Below, piece by piece: positions 22,827-36,709 of a stretch of 64,000 nucleotides of DNA. The stretch spans positions 38,200,466-38,264,465 of the forward strand of contig CM055816.1 of the NCBI GenBank assembly GCA_029582265.1. The letters run 5' to 3'. The translations under genes were made by a program, and so were the position numbers. The notes beneath the pieces were generated by a model that was not told the origin of the DNA, ran no database searches, and saw only the letters and a program-made list of their open reading frames with translations. Each line of letters opens with the position of its first letter. Position 1 is the stretch's first letter. The DNA comes from Zoroaster sp. YZ-2022. Lineage: Eukaryota > Echinodermata > Asteroidea > Forcipulatida > Zoroasteridae.

Positions 22827-23737
22827 TGTAACCTGGTAAATTGACACACTTGAAATAAATGATAAACAAAATCAGAAATAAAATGAAAGAAAACACTAAC
22901 TACTCATGAAAAACCTGATAAAAACAACAATGGGGAAACTCGCTTGAACAAAAAAATTACACTGTGGGGATTAACCAAGAAAAATTAACAAAGGATCGAA
23001 TAGGGAGGAGTCGCGAGATAATTTTAAAAGAATGGAGACGATAGCAAACTGGTGTTTGGTTTCAACAAGAAAAAATAAAATAAAAATGTTTATTTTATTC
23101 AACAAAATTTGGAAATAAGTGCTTTAAATAAATTTAGTAGATAAAAACTCTGTACTGACTTGATGACCAAAAAAGTTATGACCAAAAATAACCCAAAAAG
23201 CCTTGAAACCAATTTATGAAACCAACAAAATTTAGCTATAAACCAACCAAAAACCAAGTAAATAAATATTTAAAATATATATATATAAACTAAAACCAAA
23301 ACTAAAAAAACTTAAACCTTAAACTTAAACCTTCAACTTAAACCTCAAAATTAAACCTTAAAATTAAACCTTAAACTTAAACCTTAAACTTAAACCTTAA
23401 ACCTAAACCTTAAACCAAAACCTTAAACCAACACAGTATCCAAGAAAGGTCACAAATCTACTACACTCAAGCTTAAACAACCAAGTCCACTGCAGGTCTA
23501 GTCTTCAGGGCAGACTTGGACACCAGTATTGTGTGTGTTAACTCATTGACTGCCAACCTGCTTACTGACCATGAGGCTCCAGGCATACCCACAGTGCATG
23601 GCCAAGGTCCTTTGTTTACCCATGGCATTACAGGGGTACACACAGTTCGATTTAAGAAATGGTAAGAAGGGGGTGCTACACCTATAATAATACACGTTAT
23701 ACAATAAAAAGACTAAGTAAAATTCACCACTACTACA
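22827..23737 (-). repeat. 5' LTR of Gypsy-type element
   Basis: This LTR is 911 bp and bounded by TG...CA. It is nearly identical to the LTR at 16405-17252 except for an expanded CTTAAACCTTAAAC-type simple repeat at about 23306-23420. It should contain the promoter of the element; I did not identify a clear TATA box in a convincing position. Confidence 0.9.
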
Positions 23738-23782
23738 CATACATCATCAAAAAGTGTTTCGGTTATTCTTTTGAATGTTTTC

Positions 23783-24080
23783 TCTAACCCTAACCCTCCC
23801 AAATCCTCCAAAGTCCTCTTTGCCAAAGTGAAGGATTTTAGAGGATTGAGGTTATTAGGCATACTTGCCTTTCCATGGTACATGTACATCCATGTTTGTT
23901 GTAGTGATTGCAAGGTCAGTACTTGGGTCAGTGGACACTGCTTATTGCTCCATGCATGCAGGGAGGGTCCCTGGCCATGTACATGTACATGTATCACAGA
24001 TTAGAAACACAAGTGTGCATACATGTCATGTGCTTGTTTTAAGTACTACTGAAGGATTTTGGAGTATTCAGGTTAGAATA
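23783..24080. repeat. Dispersed repeat, CCTCCAAAATCC family, copy 2
   Basis: It starts CTAACCCTAACCCTCCCAAA and ends near GAAGGATTTTGGAGTATTC. It shares its core with 11890-12030. The ends are partly inverted to each other, as in a MITE. Confidence 0.5.
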
Positions 24081-25635
24081 AGCAAATGGGCCTTGGGAGT
24101 TAGGGCTAATGAAGCTACATATCTTTGTTAATTGTTTCCAGTAGACAAAGGAGAATAAATTATTGTTTGTTTGAGACATTGAATGGAAATAATCTTCAGT
24201 TGACTACATTGCAACATTTTGCATTGTTAGTGTTATGTAATTATATCTAAAAGTGAAAAACTGTAATCAATTTACCAACATATATATTTTTGGAGCCATA
24301 ATTGACATAAAAGTAAGCATTATAAGCTAGAATTGATTGATAAACACTATTAAGCTAAAATTTAGTGAGCACCATTGTGGATTTATGGTCTTTTTACATA
24401 CATGTAAAGTGAGTAACCGTGATGTGAGTAACTAATTATTTTGTCAGTTCCCTGAAAATCTTAAATAATAAAATATTTTGTTCACACCTAGTATGTGTAC
24501 CACTATCAACCACATAACACTTAGTTCCAAAAATACTTAGTATGAGGACACTTTTTGAATAAAGTCAGTTGACGTTTTATGCATACATGTCCGAAAAATG
24601 TAACGTGAGTAACCAGCGATTTTTCTCTATGTAGGTTACCTATAATAAATGTTTGAAATTATTATTTTGTGCTGGGTAAGGCATAATGGGCATAATGGAA
24701 CTACTATGAAAAAATGTATAAGTGAAATATATTTATAAGTAAGGACATTATGGCATTTTAAGAGTGGGCCCAATATCTAAAAATTGGGATTATATTCCAG
24801 TCTCAGATATTGGACCAAAGCAGGCATAACGTTATTTTTGAGGAAGCTTTTATTGTGTCATATGCATGACCTTCAAATCACCTGATCTGATATTTACTTC
24901 CGGTCTAAACAGTATGTTCAAATTCAACACATTCTAACGCAAAATTGATAGGACTTTTGAATATGAAATTGATATTGTTATAATAAAATATGATACACCT
25001 TTGCAAAATTTGATTGACATGGAAGTTGACACGAACACCATGTGTTTGTTCCAACAAACATTTGAGCTCTAGTTAAATAATGAAGTTGTAAAACAAGTTC
25101 TTTCTTTTTTTCCGAAAACAAACAAGCATTCATAATTCCCACGTTTGTAATGTTAACATCTTAAAAACACAGTCTAGTAAACTTAACATATTTCATGAGC
25201 AACATGTTTCAGGTCTGGAAAAGATGTGGATTCTTCTTTGATAGGCTAAGGCCATATTACCATTGCTGCTGCATAAATGTGCCAGTAATTTTCAGTCACT
25301 GTGTTTATACTAGAACAGCAATTCAATTTAAGGTTAAACTTGATTAGATTTAATGTTGATTGCAAAGTACTTATTAGAATTGTGGAATATGGACAAAAGC
25401 AATGGGATTGAGCAGCTGCAGTTTTTGCAGTCACTGGGACTGGGTCGAATCACACATCAGAGCTCCATAACTTACATAGAGGAAATTTGGAAGACCGTTT
25501 GTAATGGATTCCAGACTTTTGAACTTAGATGACTTCATAATGCAAAATTATCAGATTTTCTATCAAAGAGTAAAACTTTTGGCATTTCAAATCAGTTTTG
25601 TTCATTGTTGCTCTATTCAAATGACAGAGGAATAA

Positions 25636-25832
25636 GCCTTATCGGAATTGAGCGTGGATTGATGGGAGTTGGGTTTGGAAAAAAGTTGTAAACAAACGTA
25701 CACGTTTGTGCACAAAGTCAATGGAGGAGAAAGGTGGTCGGTCAGAAAATTAAAGTTTTGTTTACGTATTATAGCAAAATTATGGAGAAAATGATTAAGA
25801 ATTAGTTAAATTAAATACAAATTGCATATACA
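25636..25832 (+). repeat. Dispersed repeat (inverse copy at 32690-32892)
   Basis: It begins GCCTTATCGGAATTGAGCG and includes GTGCACAAAGTCAATGGAGG. The same sequence occurs in reverse complement at 32690-32892. The repeat is non-coding and its family is unknown. Confidence 0.65.
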
Positions 25833-27054
25833 TTAAAGGATGGTAAAAAGGAGAAAACGGTGCATTGTGCCACTTGCCTTGTTCCTGATATGCAATTGAT
25901 ATTATTTTGTATACTAGTAATCTGATTAGTGTTAGCATTTGTCAAAAGCTATAATTAATACTAGGTTTTCAGGTGATTTTTAATTTCTTCTTTTTCATCT
26001 GCAATTCAGCAATGTAAAAAAATTTAAAATTGACCAAGCGGTTTTCAAGTTACAGCAATTTTAATATCACAAAACTAGGCAAAAATAATTTTATGTCGTT
26101 AAGATGAATGCTAAAATGTACACATTTTCTATCATAATTCTAATATGGTTTATTTGATTTTATTCATATTTGGCACAATGATAATAGACAAGTGTTTGCT
26201 TTAATTACCAAAGTTTGTACTGATTTAATTGATTTTTAATTACTAATTTGCATATTTAATTAGTAAAATTATCAATTAACTTAATATTTTCAGCATTTGC
26301 AGTGCTATTCATGTAAAATAAAGTTTTTCTAACAAGGGTAAATCATTTACAGAAAATGCTGATCAAACAAACAACAAATTTCATGTATTAATTAGCATAA
26401 TTAATTAATTAAACATTTAACAAAGCATTTTAATAGTATTCTTATGTCTTAAATTTCTTACACAGAAATAACTGCCACATGGATTATTGTCTCCTCTGTT
26501 TAAATAACAAGATCATTAAATAGCTAATTACACAAAAATTGGATTGCATACTAATCACATGCAAATTAATTAAGAACCAATAGCATTTATACAGGTACGT
26601 GGAACACTGCAGTTAAAATGATGAGGTTGGTGTTTCAATACTGTACTTCTTGTTATACTTTTTATGTCTAAGTTTTCTAACTGCGAAACTTAAAGTAAGA
26701 AGCTGATTGTATTGTTAATATGCAGTTAAATATTCATATGTTAATTAATGTGCACAGTACATCATACCTGCATGTTAATGTAAATAAAAAAAATATACAA
26801 CCACAGAAAACAAATAGTATTTGTTCAATTAATTAGATTTTCATGTATGTCTGATTAAAATTCCAGATTTGTTGATTTACATATCAATTACACTGTAGGA
26901 TAATATCGGCACCATTAAAAATGCATGAAAAGTCAATATACTATTTCCGAAAGCCAAACAAGCAATAATTTCACTTCTAATAAAATTGAGGAAATTGATA
27001 GTTTTATGATAAAATTTGGTATTTTTGTATAATTTTAGAAGTACCACCTTGCTG

Positions 27055-27278
27055 TTAAAGGGACAATATCGTCACAATCAACAGGGCATGGAATCGAGTG
27101 CTAGTTTTAGATTAACTCAGTGACTGAAATTAATACCCCACATAAAAAGGTCATATTACCAATGCTGCTGTATAAATGAGCCAGTAATTTTCAGTCACTG
27201 TGTTCAATCTTATTCTAGGACACCGATTCCATGCCCTATTTAAAGTCTGCTCTTATCGTGACAATAGTGTCCCCTTAA
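27055..27278. mobile_element. MITE, TTAA-flanked, copy 2
   Basis: It has the same inverted ends as 1210-1424 (TTAAAGGGACAATATCGTCA at the left, inverse at the right) and the same GGCATGGAATCG block. TTAA is present at both edges. A truncated relative of its interior lies near 25245-25320. Confidence 0.7.
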
Positions 27279-28908
27279 AGTCGATGAACCAAGTGTTAAA
27301 TCATGGCTGGGTTGTTGTAGCTCAGGGTCATCCGTCGTTTCCATATTTTCATGTGAGGAAGCTACATGAAATAAAACATAAGTTGTTATTATTTCTTGAA
27401 AAAGTTTTATCTTTTCTTTAATGTAGTTTTGTAAGTTTAGTTTAACTTAATTCAATTTGAATTGTTTCTTCAAAGAAAACAATCACCGATAAGTTTCCCA
27501 TGCATAGAAGGTATTATTTAAAGCTGAACAATTTGGTTATAAAAAAAAATAATAAAGAAAAATCAAGAGAATTATGCTACGTACCTTGATTGATTCCTAT
27601 TGCTGCTTCCAAATCTATGTCTTGTGTAGCTAGAGAGTTAATGAACCAAGTGTTGAATCATGGCTGGGTGGTATATTTAGCTGGGAGTCATCTGTTGTTT
27701 CCATATGAGGCATAGGACCGGAGTAACAACTAAGTAACAGTTAATTATCAAGTTTTTATTATGTATATTAAGAGTCGGGTTTTCATCAGTTCAACTTTAC
27801 CCCCCAAAAAATCCGGTAAATGAAAAATGTTATTCATATTATGTACTGTACATTTAATTTTTCTTGGTTGATGGCTTTAATATGAAAAAACAGTCTGAAT
27901 AAATTTAAAAAAAATTAAGGTTTTGTCACGAATAAATTTTTCACGAAATAGATGCACCGATGGTGTCCTCTTTTGCAAGCAAAAACAGGGGGTCAAACAA
28001 TAGTTTTTCGTGAAAAAACACACAGGTCGTTTATTCCTTGGCTCTCTTTTCATTTATGTGTAAATGTGTTTAAAAACGTAAATACGTTTCAGGGGGTAAC
28101 ATTGTTAATAATTACGACTACAAATACAACATTTACATGTTGCCGTAAATCCAACCTTACTCCGGACCACATACAGTAAAAAGGTTGTAAAGTAACCAGT
28201 CTACTTATGACAAACTTGGGATCGTCGGTGTGAAAAACTGAAAAAGGGGTCCAACAAAAGTTTGAATATGGAAGCCGTTTCTCGACCAAAATTTTAAAAA
28301 CTTCACACTCATCTAGAGAAATATGTATGTCATACCTGTTGACCTTGTTTCTAAGAGAAAGAAGGTGAACTTGCAGGAAAAATGTCGATGTCAAAAATGT
28401 TTTCTGCTATCGTTGGCCATCGGGTTGACAGATTTCTTAGAAACACAGCTTGCAAGTAAAGGGACTCTTCTTTTATCGAAAAATACCGATCATGCCTCGT
28501 TAGCAGGCTACATGAGCTTCATATGATCTTATGAGCAATGAAAACCCGAAAGATAATCCGACAAAAGCCGAGCTCATGCCGAAAAACGCGTACCTCGCTT
28601 GGTCGGACAATTTACGGCGCTGTGCAGGCAGTTTTTCCCTGACACTGCTGTGCATTTTTCGTCTCAACTAACAAAATATGTTTTCGTTTGAGCTACTTTT
28701 ACGGCAGTGTAGTCACTCAAGATATTGTGTATTAGGATTGTGAAATTCCATGAACACTGTGTTTATGAAACCTGAGATATTACTTAATAAGGTTTGTCTT
28801 CATATTTTTGGGGCATCACTTTGCGTGTGTGTGTCACTTATTAACTGGTTTTTTGACGTCAGTGAGATGCCATCCGAGGGATTAAAACAGGCAAGTATCA
28901 TTTTAGAT

Positions 28909-30567
<1,659 letters not shown>

Positions 30568-30593
30568 GATTGATTGATTGATTGATTGATTAG

Positions 30594-31340
30594 TTTTTAA
30601 AGTTATTTATTATTTTTATTTATGATTTTTTTTTAATGTTTTTAATTTTACGCTCGACCGACACCCCAAATTTATAATCATCATTCATATAATATATTGT
30701 GGGTTTAACCACGGTTTTACCATAATTCCTTATTTGCTTTTTAAAAATGATGAAATTATCTGCAATTTACTCCCTTTTTTAGAAGAAAAAATGCATAAGA
30801 GACTAACATATGGGGTAGAATGTCGTATCCGACTGCCACTTTTTCTCATTAAATATAACCATTAATGTAATCTTACCTATACCTAGTAAGGTGGAGAACA
30901 TACATGTATGGATGATGATGGACATATACTTCAAATTATTCCAGGATATTTATTTCATGAAAAATCAGGCATTTTTGGTATACAATGACTTCCTCAGTCA
31001 TGTCAGTCTGATCTTGTCAACTCCCCCATAAGTGACCAACACGGTCATTGTACATGCGCAGTGGCAACTATAATTGGATCCTTCTATTTTCTGAAGAGGA
31101 GATTTTTTTAAAAGGGAAATCAAGTCCAAAAACCATCATAAAAGTGGATTTTAAAGATAGTTTTCGCTTTCTGTACCCCCTAAAATCGATTGAATCATGT
31201 TTTAACTGTTTAGTGGTTGTAAAATAAATTCCAAAAAACACTTAAAAGTGGCGGTCGGATACGACATTCTTTCCAAAATATGGTTGTCGCACCCGGGGAT
31301 AAGAAATTAGCCGAGAATTCCTCCATTTGCGTAGTTTTCG
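30594..31340. other. Non-coding stretch with inverted-repeat element
   Basis: No gene was seen. The main content is the MITE at 30817-31270. Confidence 0.5.
30817..31270. mobile_element. MITE with AGAATGTCGTATCCGAC ends, copy 1
   Basis: It opens AGAATGTCGTATCCGACTGC and closes with the perfect inverse over 17 bp, followed by a shared GCCACTTTT. The 454-bp body has no coding capacity. A diverged direct copy lies at 33691-34074. No clear target duplication was found. Confidence 0.7.
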
Positions 31341-32685
31341 GGGGAAATTTTTTTTTTTAAATTTATTTAAAACCATCTTTAACGAGGGTAACCCATCCAG
31401 CACAGCTGATCATTTGGGGCCCTCATATTATATAAAAAATATATCAATATTATACAAACATTATTACAGGAGGTACAGATGAATTAATAATAATGATAAA
31501 ACAGTCTTAATGGACAATTACATACGAAATAAAACGAAAAGGACTAAATTGCACAAATAGACCCCCCTCCCAGTCTACCATACTGATTAAAGATAGGCTA
31601 GGACTAAAAGGGAAGATTAAAAATGGAGCAAAAAAAACAAACACAAAAAACACAAAATGAAATAACAAAATTTAGAAATACGAGCGCCCCCCATCCTCCC
31701 CCAATAAAAACCATCAAAGCAAATTAATTATCAATTGTATACCAACATCTCGGGCAAAACACAAGGTAATGTATGACATAATAATATTATTACTTCAAAC
31801 CTTGCCTTCCTTCAGCAAACGCCTGAATGAAGAATAAGAGTTTGAACGAGTGGTGAAAGGGACACCATTTAAAAAAGAAGGAGCTCTGTAACTAAAACTG
31901 TTTTTAAAGATTTCACATTTAGGTTTGGGAATAATATAATTACCATGTGTAATTGCCCGAGTTGTTGGTCGATCGTCAGGCTGGATCGCGTTAAGTCTCT
32001 GGCAGAGACAGTCCGGAGCAACACCAATGGAGGCCTTAAAAGCCTGGCAGGCAAGTTGGAAGTGGATGCGCTGGGCAACTGTCATTGTATTGAGATTACT
32101 AAAAAGTAAGTTGGTGGGTGAAATGGGTGGAAGCTTAAGAACAATGCGAAGTGCTCTATTTTGGAGTTTTTGAATTTTGGAGACAAGAGTGGGTTTGGCA
32201 CCCCACACCATACAGCAGTAGTCTATGTGGGGTAGAACCATGGCATTGTATAATAAAAAAGCTGTTGGCTGGTCAACAAATTTTCTTGTTCTGGCGAGCA
32301 AAGAAATTGAAGAACTTAATTTATTGCAGACTTTTTTCACATGTTCAGAGAAATTTAGTTTGTTGTCCATTAGTATCCCTGGGTGTTTATGAGAATCAAC
32401 TTGTTGTATTTTTTGGCCAGAAATAAAAATTTCGAGGGGATTGCTCTTTTTAAGTTTTTGAGCAGTACCAACTAGCATAACTTCTTTTTTTTGAGGATTT
32501 AAAATAAGTTTGTTAGCCTGCAGCAATTTTTTTAGATTAAGAAGATCCGAGTTCAATTTATTTTCAATGAGACTAGTGTTTTTATCACCATAATAAATGA
32601 GTGTATCATCTGCATACATATCAATGTTGCAGTGATCAAGACATTTCGGCAAGTCATTAATGTACAATGAACAATTGTTTTCTTA
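31340..32685 (-). mobile_element. 5'-truncated CR1/Jockey-type LINE
   Basis: It consists of a 3' UTR (about 31340-31794) and the C-terminal part of the RT frame. At the 5' side it is cut off near 32685 inside the RT palm and adjoins another dispersed repeat. Confidence 0.75.
31795..32685 (-). pseudogene. RT C-terminal part of CR1/Jockey-type LINE
   Basis: The frame encodes about 295 residues starting in VYINDLPKCLDH and containing the catalytic MYADDTLIY, then the thumb region (LNFSEHVKKVC, LYNAMVLPHIDYCCMVWGAK) and LQNRALRIVLKLP. This is the standard 3' half of Jockey/CR1-group reverse transcriptases. The frame is intact to its stop, but the endonuclease and RT fingers are absent, so it cannot move by itself. 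Confidence 0.85.
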
Positions 32686-32689
32686 ATTA

Positions 32690-32892
32690 CAAAAATGTTC
32701 TGTTTATAATTTAACTGATTTCTTAAAGATTTTCTCCATAATTTTGGTATAAAAGATAAAAAACTTCCATTTTCTGGCCGACCACCTTTCTCCTCCATTG
32801 ACTTTGTGCACAAACATGTGCGTTTGTTGACAACGTTTTTCCTAAACCCAACTCCCATAATTTATTGCGCGCTCAATTCCGATAAGGCATAT
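32690..32892 (-). repeat. Dispersed repeat (inverse copy at 25636-25832)
   Basis: Reverse complement of the repeat at 25636-25832 with scattered changes. Its outer end reads CTCAATTCCGATAAGGC. A related inverse end (GCCATATCGGAATTGA) occurs at 33678-33693, so the pair might bound a larger element. Confidence 0.6.
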
Positions 32893-33622
32893 CGATCTGA
32901 AGTACTGGTGCATTCTGTGGAGAGGAAAGGCACTTAAAAAGAAAATTATGTACTAATGTAGTTCAAAAGGAGCCAAAATTTCTCCTGTGTCCCAAATTTC
33001 CTATGAAAAAAGTCTGTAGCTCTAAGGTCTGATTTGACCCAATGACAAGACCTTTGAGACAGTAACTGTGTAGGGCCAGGCACTTATTTTCCGTTTCAGA
33101 AAAGTGCATATATTCCGTTTTCAAAAAATAAAATAAACGGTTTCATGTTTTTCACTGATAAAAATGGCTTATTTAAAAAAAAAAGTATTTAATTGTGACT
33201 GCAGTGTGTGTACAAGTGTATCTCAGTTCAGAAATCCTTGCGGCCGGCCATTTTTAGGCAGCCAACTAGCTGTGCCTGAAAACCCTGCCATGATTTATTG
33301 ATAACAAACTAAAATGTGCCATCTTATTCTTTGTCTTGCCAGGGGAATCTACAATTTCCAATGACAGTGGGTAAACAAAAAATGATGTATTTTGTATTAA
33401 CTTGGGTATTATTTTTGCTTTGGATTCAAATACATTTTTCCGTTTCAGTAGGCAGATTCCGTGAATTCCGTCCGTTTTCTGTTATCGCGGAAAATCATTG
33501 GCCCTCACTGTAGCTAACGTTAGATAAGAAATAGAAAGATTACAATATAATATTTTTGTGCAGTGAAATCCTAAATACATGAAATAGGCCTAGCCCTAGG
33601 CCTACTGGCCAGTATTCAGTAA

Positions 33623-33657
33623 TACCATGGAGGAAGGAATTTCCTTCCTCCATGGTA
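33623..33657. repeat. 35-bp hairpin palindrome
   Basis: TACCATGGAGGAAGGAA is followed after one base by its exact reverse complement, a 17-bp stem with a single-base centre. Its function is unknown. Confidence 0.85.
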
Positions 33658-33690
33658 ATACTAATGTTACTAATAAGCCATATCGGAATT

Positions 33691-34074
33691 GACGATCCGA
33701 CCGCCACTTTCTCATTCAATATAACCAATAATGTAATCTTACCTACCCAGTAAGGTGGAGAACATATGGATGATGATGGACATATACTTTAAATTATTCC
33801 AGGATATTTATTTCATGAAAAATCATGCATTTTTGGTATACGATGACTTCCTCATCAGTCATGTCAGTCTGATCTTCCAAACTCCCCATTATTTAGTGCA
33901 GTGACCAACGTCAACACGGTGATTGTACATGTACATGCGCAGTGGCAACCAACTATAATAGGATCCTTCTATTTTCTGAAGGGGAGGAATTTTTTAGAAT
34001 GGAAATAAAGTCTGAAAAAAGTGTGTCCCAAAGAAACCAAGAAACCCTTAAAAAGTGGCGTCGGATACGACATT
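33691..34074. mobile_element. MITE, copy 2 (diverged)
   Basis: It matches 30817-31270 over most of its length in direct orientation, including GTAAGGTGGAGAACAT and CATGCGCAGTGGCAAC. Its left end has decayed, while the right end keeps GTCGGATACGACATTG. Confidence 0.65.
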
Positions 34075-34579
34075 GTTTCCACTTGTGTGATTAACTTTGC
34101 AGTGTGGGGAAAATGAGTACCCTTGCTTGATAAGCTAAGTTAAGTTTTGACATGAAAAATTGGAAATTTTGAAAATCGGTCAAAGCGTTCTCGAGTTACA
34201 GCTATTTTATGATTCAGAATTTTCGTGAAAAACTGTCAAAATAAGGGTATTTTGGTAAAAAGTAACAAATTACCAACTTTCCATATGATTATCTGAAAGA
34301 AGAAAACTAATATAATCCCAACAAATAACATATTCTTAAAAAAAATCAGATGCTCATTACTTTCAGTTTTTAAGTTACGCCGACCCAAAATTGGGGGAAA
34401 AACTGATTTTTTTTCTTCAAGTTGGAAAGTAAAGCTCACAGAGTCATGATTTTTTCACAGAGTATTTGTATTGGTATTAATTTTGTAATATCTCAACACA
34501 TTTTCAATATAATTGAGTAATAAATATCCCTTGAAATTAGGCAGACGGTCGCAAAGATCGCTATGTATAGATCCATGGT

Positions 34580-34680
34580 ATTGGAAGCACGCGCCACTCG
34601 CGCGATCTGCATGCTGAAGTGCCACTCGCGCGATCTGCAGTACATGCTGTACGATCTGAAGCGCCACTCGCCATTTTTGT
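34580..34680. repeat. Short tandem repeat with CGCCACTCGC
   Basis: There are three imperfect units containing GCGCCACTCGCGCGATCTGC or close variants. It is GC-rich in an otherwise AT-rich region. Confidence 0.65.
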
Positions 34681-35277
34681 TAACTGTTTTGAGACTGATA
34701 GAATAGGTCATGAATATGTATAAGACATCTGATTGGCTGTAATATCGCGGGATGGCAATGCTCGTTTGCAGAAAAAAAAATCGGTACGCGGTATTGCAGC
34801 TGATAGTCAAAAATGAAGCTAGCCGCTTATTGGGCCAAATTAGTGTTCATTCGTCTTAAACATACGTACGACAGTCATTGCATCACTGGCCAATGAAAAG
34901 CTCAGCATTGTAAGCTCCACCCTGAGCTCCACCCCTCTCTGACCTTCCACAACCTTATTTTTGTTATTCAAAGTGAGTCGCTGCATTGACTGACGTTTCA
35001 CATTAAATGACAAAGGACAACTCTGGAGGTAAGCGGTATGCACCAATGCACAGGTGAAATTTATATCATTATCACATGGCAGGCCTATTTTGGAAAGTGG
35101 TGGAAGAAACCCGGTCACAACGAGACATAAATAACGCCAAGCTGTAGGGTGATCTAAACGGTCACATCGAAAACAAACGTGCTTGGTGATGGTTAAACAT
35201 CGGAAAAAGTTACTGGTCACAGAATTTACAAGGAACATATTATTATAAGAGCCGTTTGTTTCGGATCATAATTTCCG

Positions 35278-35455
35278 CCAGGACCATTATGTCCACCAGG
35301 ACCATTATGTCCGGCCCGTTACGTCCGCGAACTCAGTGATTTGGGCCCATTATGTCCGGCCCATTATGTCTGCAGGCCCATTAAGTCCAGCCCATTATGT
35401 CCGTGGGCCCATTAAGTCTGGCTCATTATGTCCTTAGGCCCATTATGTCCGCCGG
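35278..35455. repeat. Degenerate CCATTATGTCC repeat array
   Basis: About ten spaced copies of CCATTATGTCC or CCATTAAGTCC, mostly preceded by GGCC or GGC, occur in 180 bp. The period is irregular. No coding sense was found. Confidence 0.7.
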
Positions 35456-36709
35456 CGCCTCTGTAGCGTAAGCCTTGGCAATGGCTGTTGTACTTGTTTC
35501 TGATCAACGAAATTGAGCATACACGGAGAGGGCGCTGTCCCCGATAGGGCGACACACGTACACTGTATAGCGAGATCAATAACTAAGTCGTGGGTACGAC
35601 TTTGTGCATTGCGACCTCGTATAATGTTCGGACTCAATCAACAGCCTTGGATCTTCTGTAATCGAAAGTTTATGTGTAATATATCTTTATATTCCTTTTG
35701 AAAACCCGATGGAAATTTCTCATGTAAGAATTGTTGGTTTGTTGGCGGTTTTGTTTAAAGGATGGTATGACCTCAATAATGACGTATTTGACCTTAACAT
35801 ACACAATGCATGCCACACAATTTGCACGTACATGACATCGCAGGGAGCACTTGCTGTGCCAAAAAATAACGAATGAAATTTCGTCTTTCTTTGTTAAATT
35901 TGATTTTTAAAAGTATATTAGCATAATGAGTTAGGCCTAACCTACGCTTTTAAGTTTGGCAAGGACAGAAGGGTCAAGGCGACGCGTGGCCACTGTATGT
36001 ACACGTACACATATACAGACAGTATACTTGAACATGTGTACATATGGATCCATGCATCTATCTTGGGTTACACCCTGGTAGCGAGAGGGAAAACAATGAA
36101 CGACAAACTTAGCTTTCCAAATTTTTGTTAAATCAAGTTCTTCACTTCATTATTATTTCAAATTAACTTGTCGGTTATGCTATTTTACATTTGTTTTCAT
36201 GGGAACATTGATAATTTCCTCCTAGTATAAATAGGTTTATACTTCACAAAATAGTTGTCATCCGAAGCTTGATATAACAGCCAAAAAATTGATTTATGAC
36301 GGGACCTGGGACCCACCAAATTCATTCGGTAAATATTAAAACCATGTTTCTCGCCATTTTTGTTGCTGGAGAAATGTTTTATGTTAAAATGTAAATTAAA
36401 ATAGCAATATTCCGATGAAAATAAAATGTCCATTAAAATAGCGATATAAGGGCTATACATATTCAAAGTCCAACATGATTAAAGGTGCATTTTATCCGTC
36501 TCCTTCGACGAATTGCCATGATCTTTTAAGTTGTATACCCCTTATAGCAAAATAAACATGGGATATTCGTTTTATTCTCCTTTCTTTCGACACTGCAGAC
36601 ATAGCCCAAAAGCAGTGCAGTCATCTCCATTGTTTCTTAAAATCCATCTGCACATATAATTAACACTTTGCCCACTGTTATACTGTATACAACTGCGAGA
36701 GCGAGACAC

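Larger units (their letters stand above)
16405..23737 (-). mobile_element. Ty3/Gypsy-type LTR retrotransposon (complete, minus strand)
   Basis: This 7.3-kb element is bounded by direct repeats at 16405-17252 and 22827-23737, each running TG...CA. A CATA occurs just outside both ends and is the likely 4-bp target duplication. Internally, on the minus strand, the order is gag, protease, reverse transcriptase, RNase H, integrase, which is the Ty3/Gypsy order. There is no envelope gene and no chromodomain. LTR differences outside a simple repeat are only a few bases, so the insertion is young, yet pol carries two single-base breaks. Confidence 0.93.
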
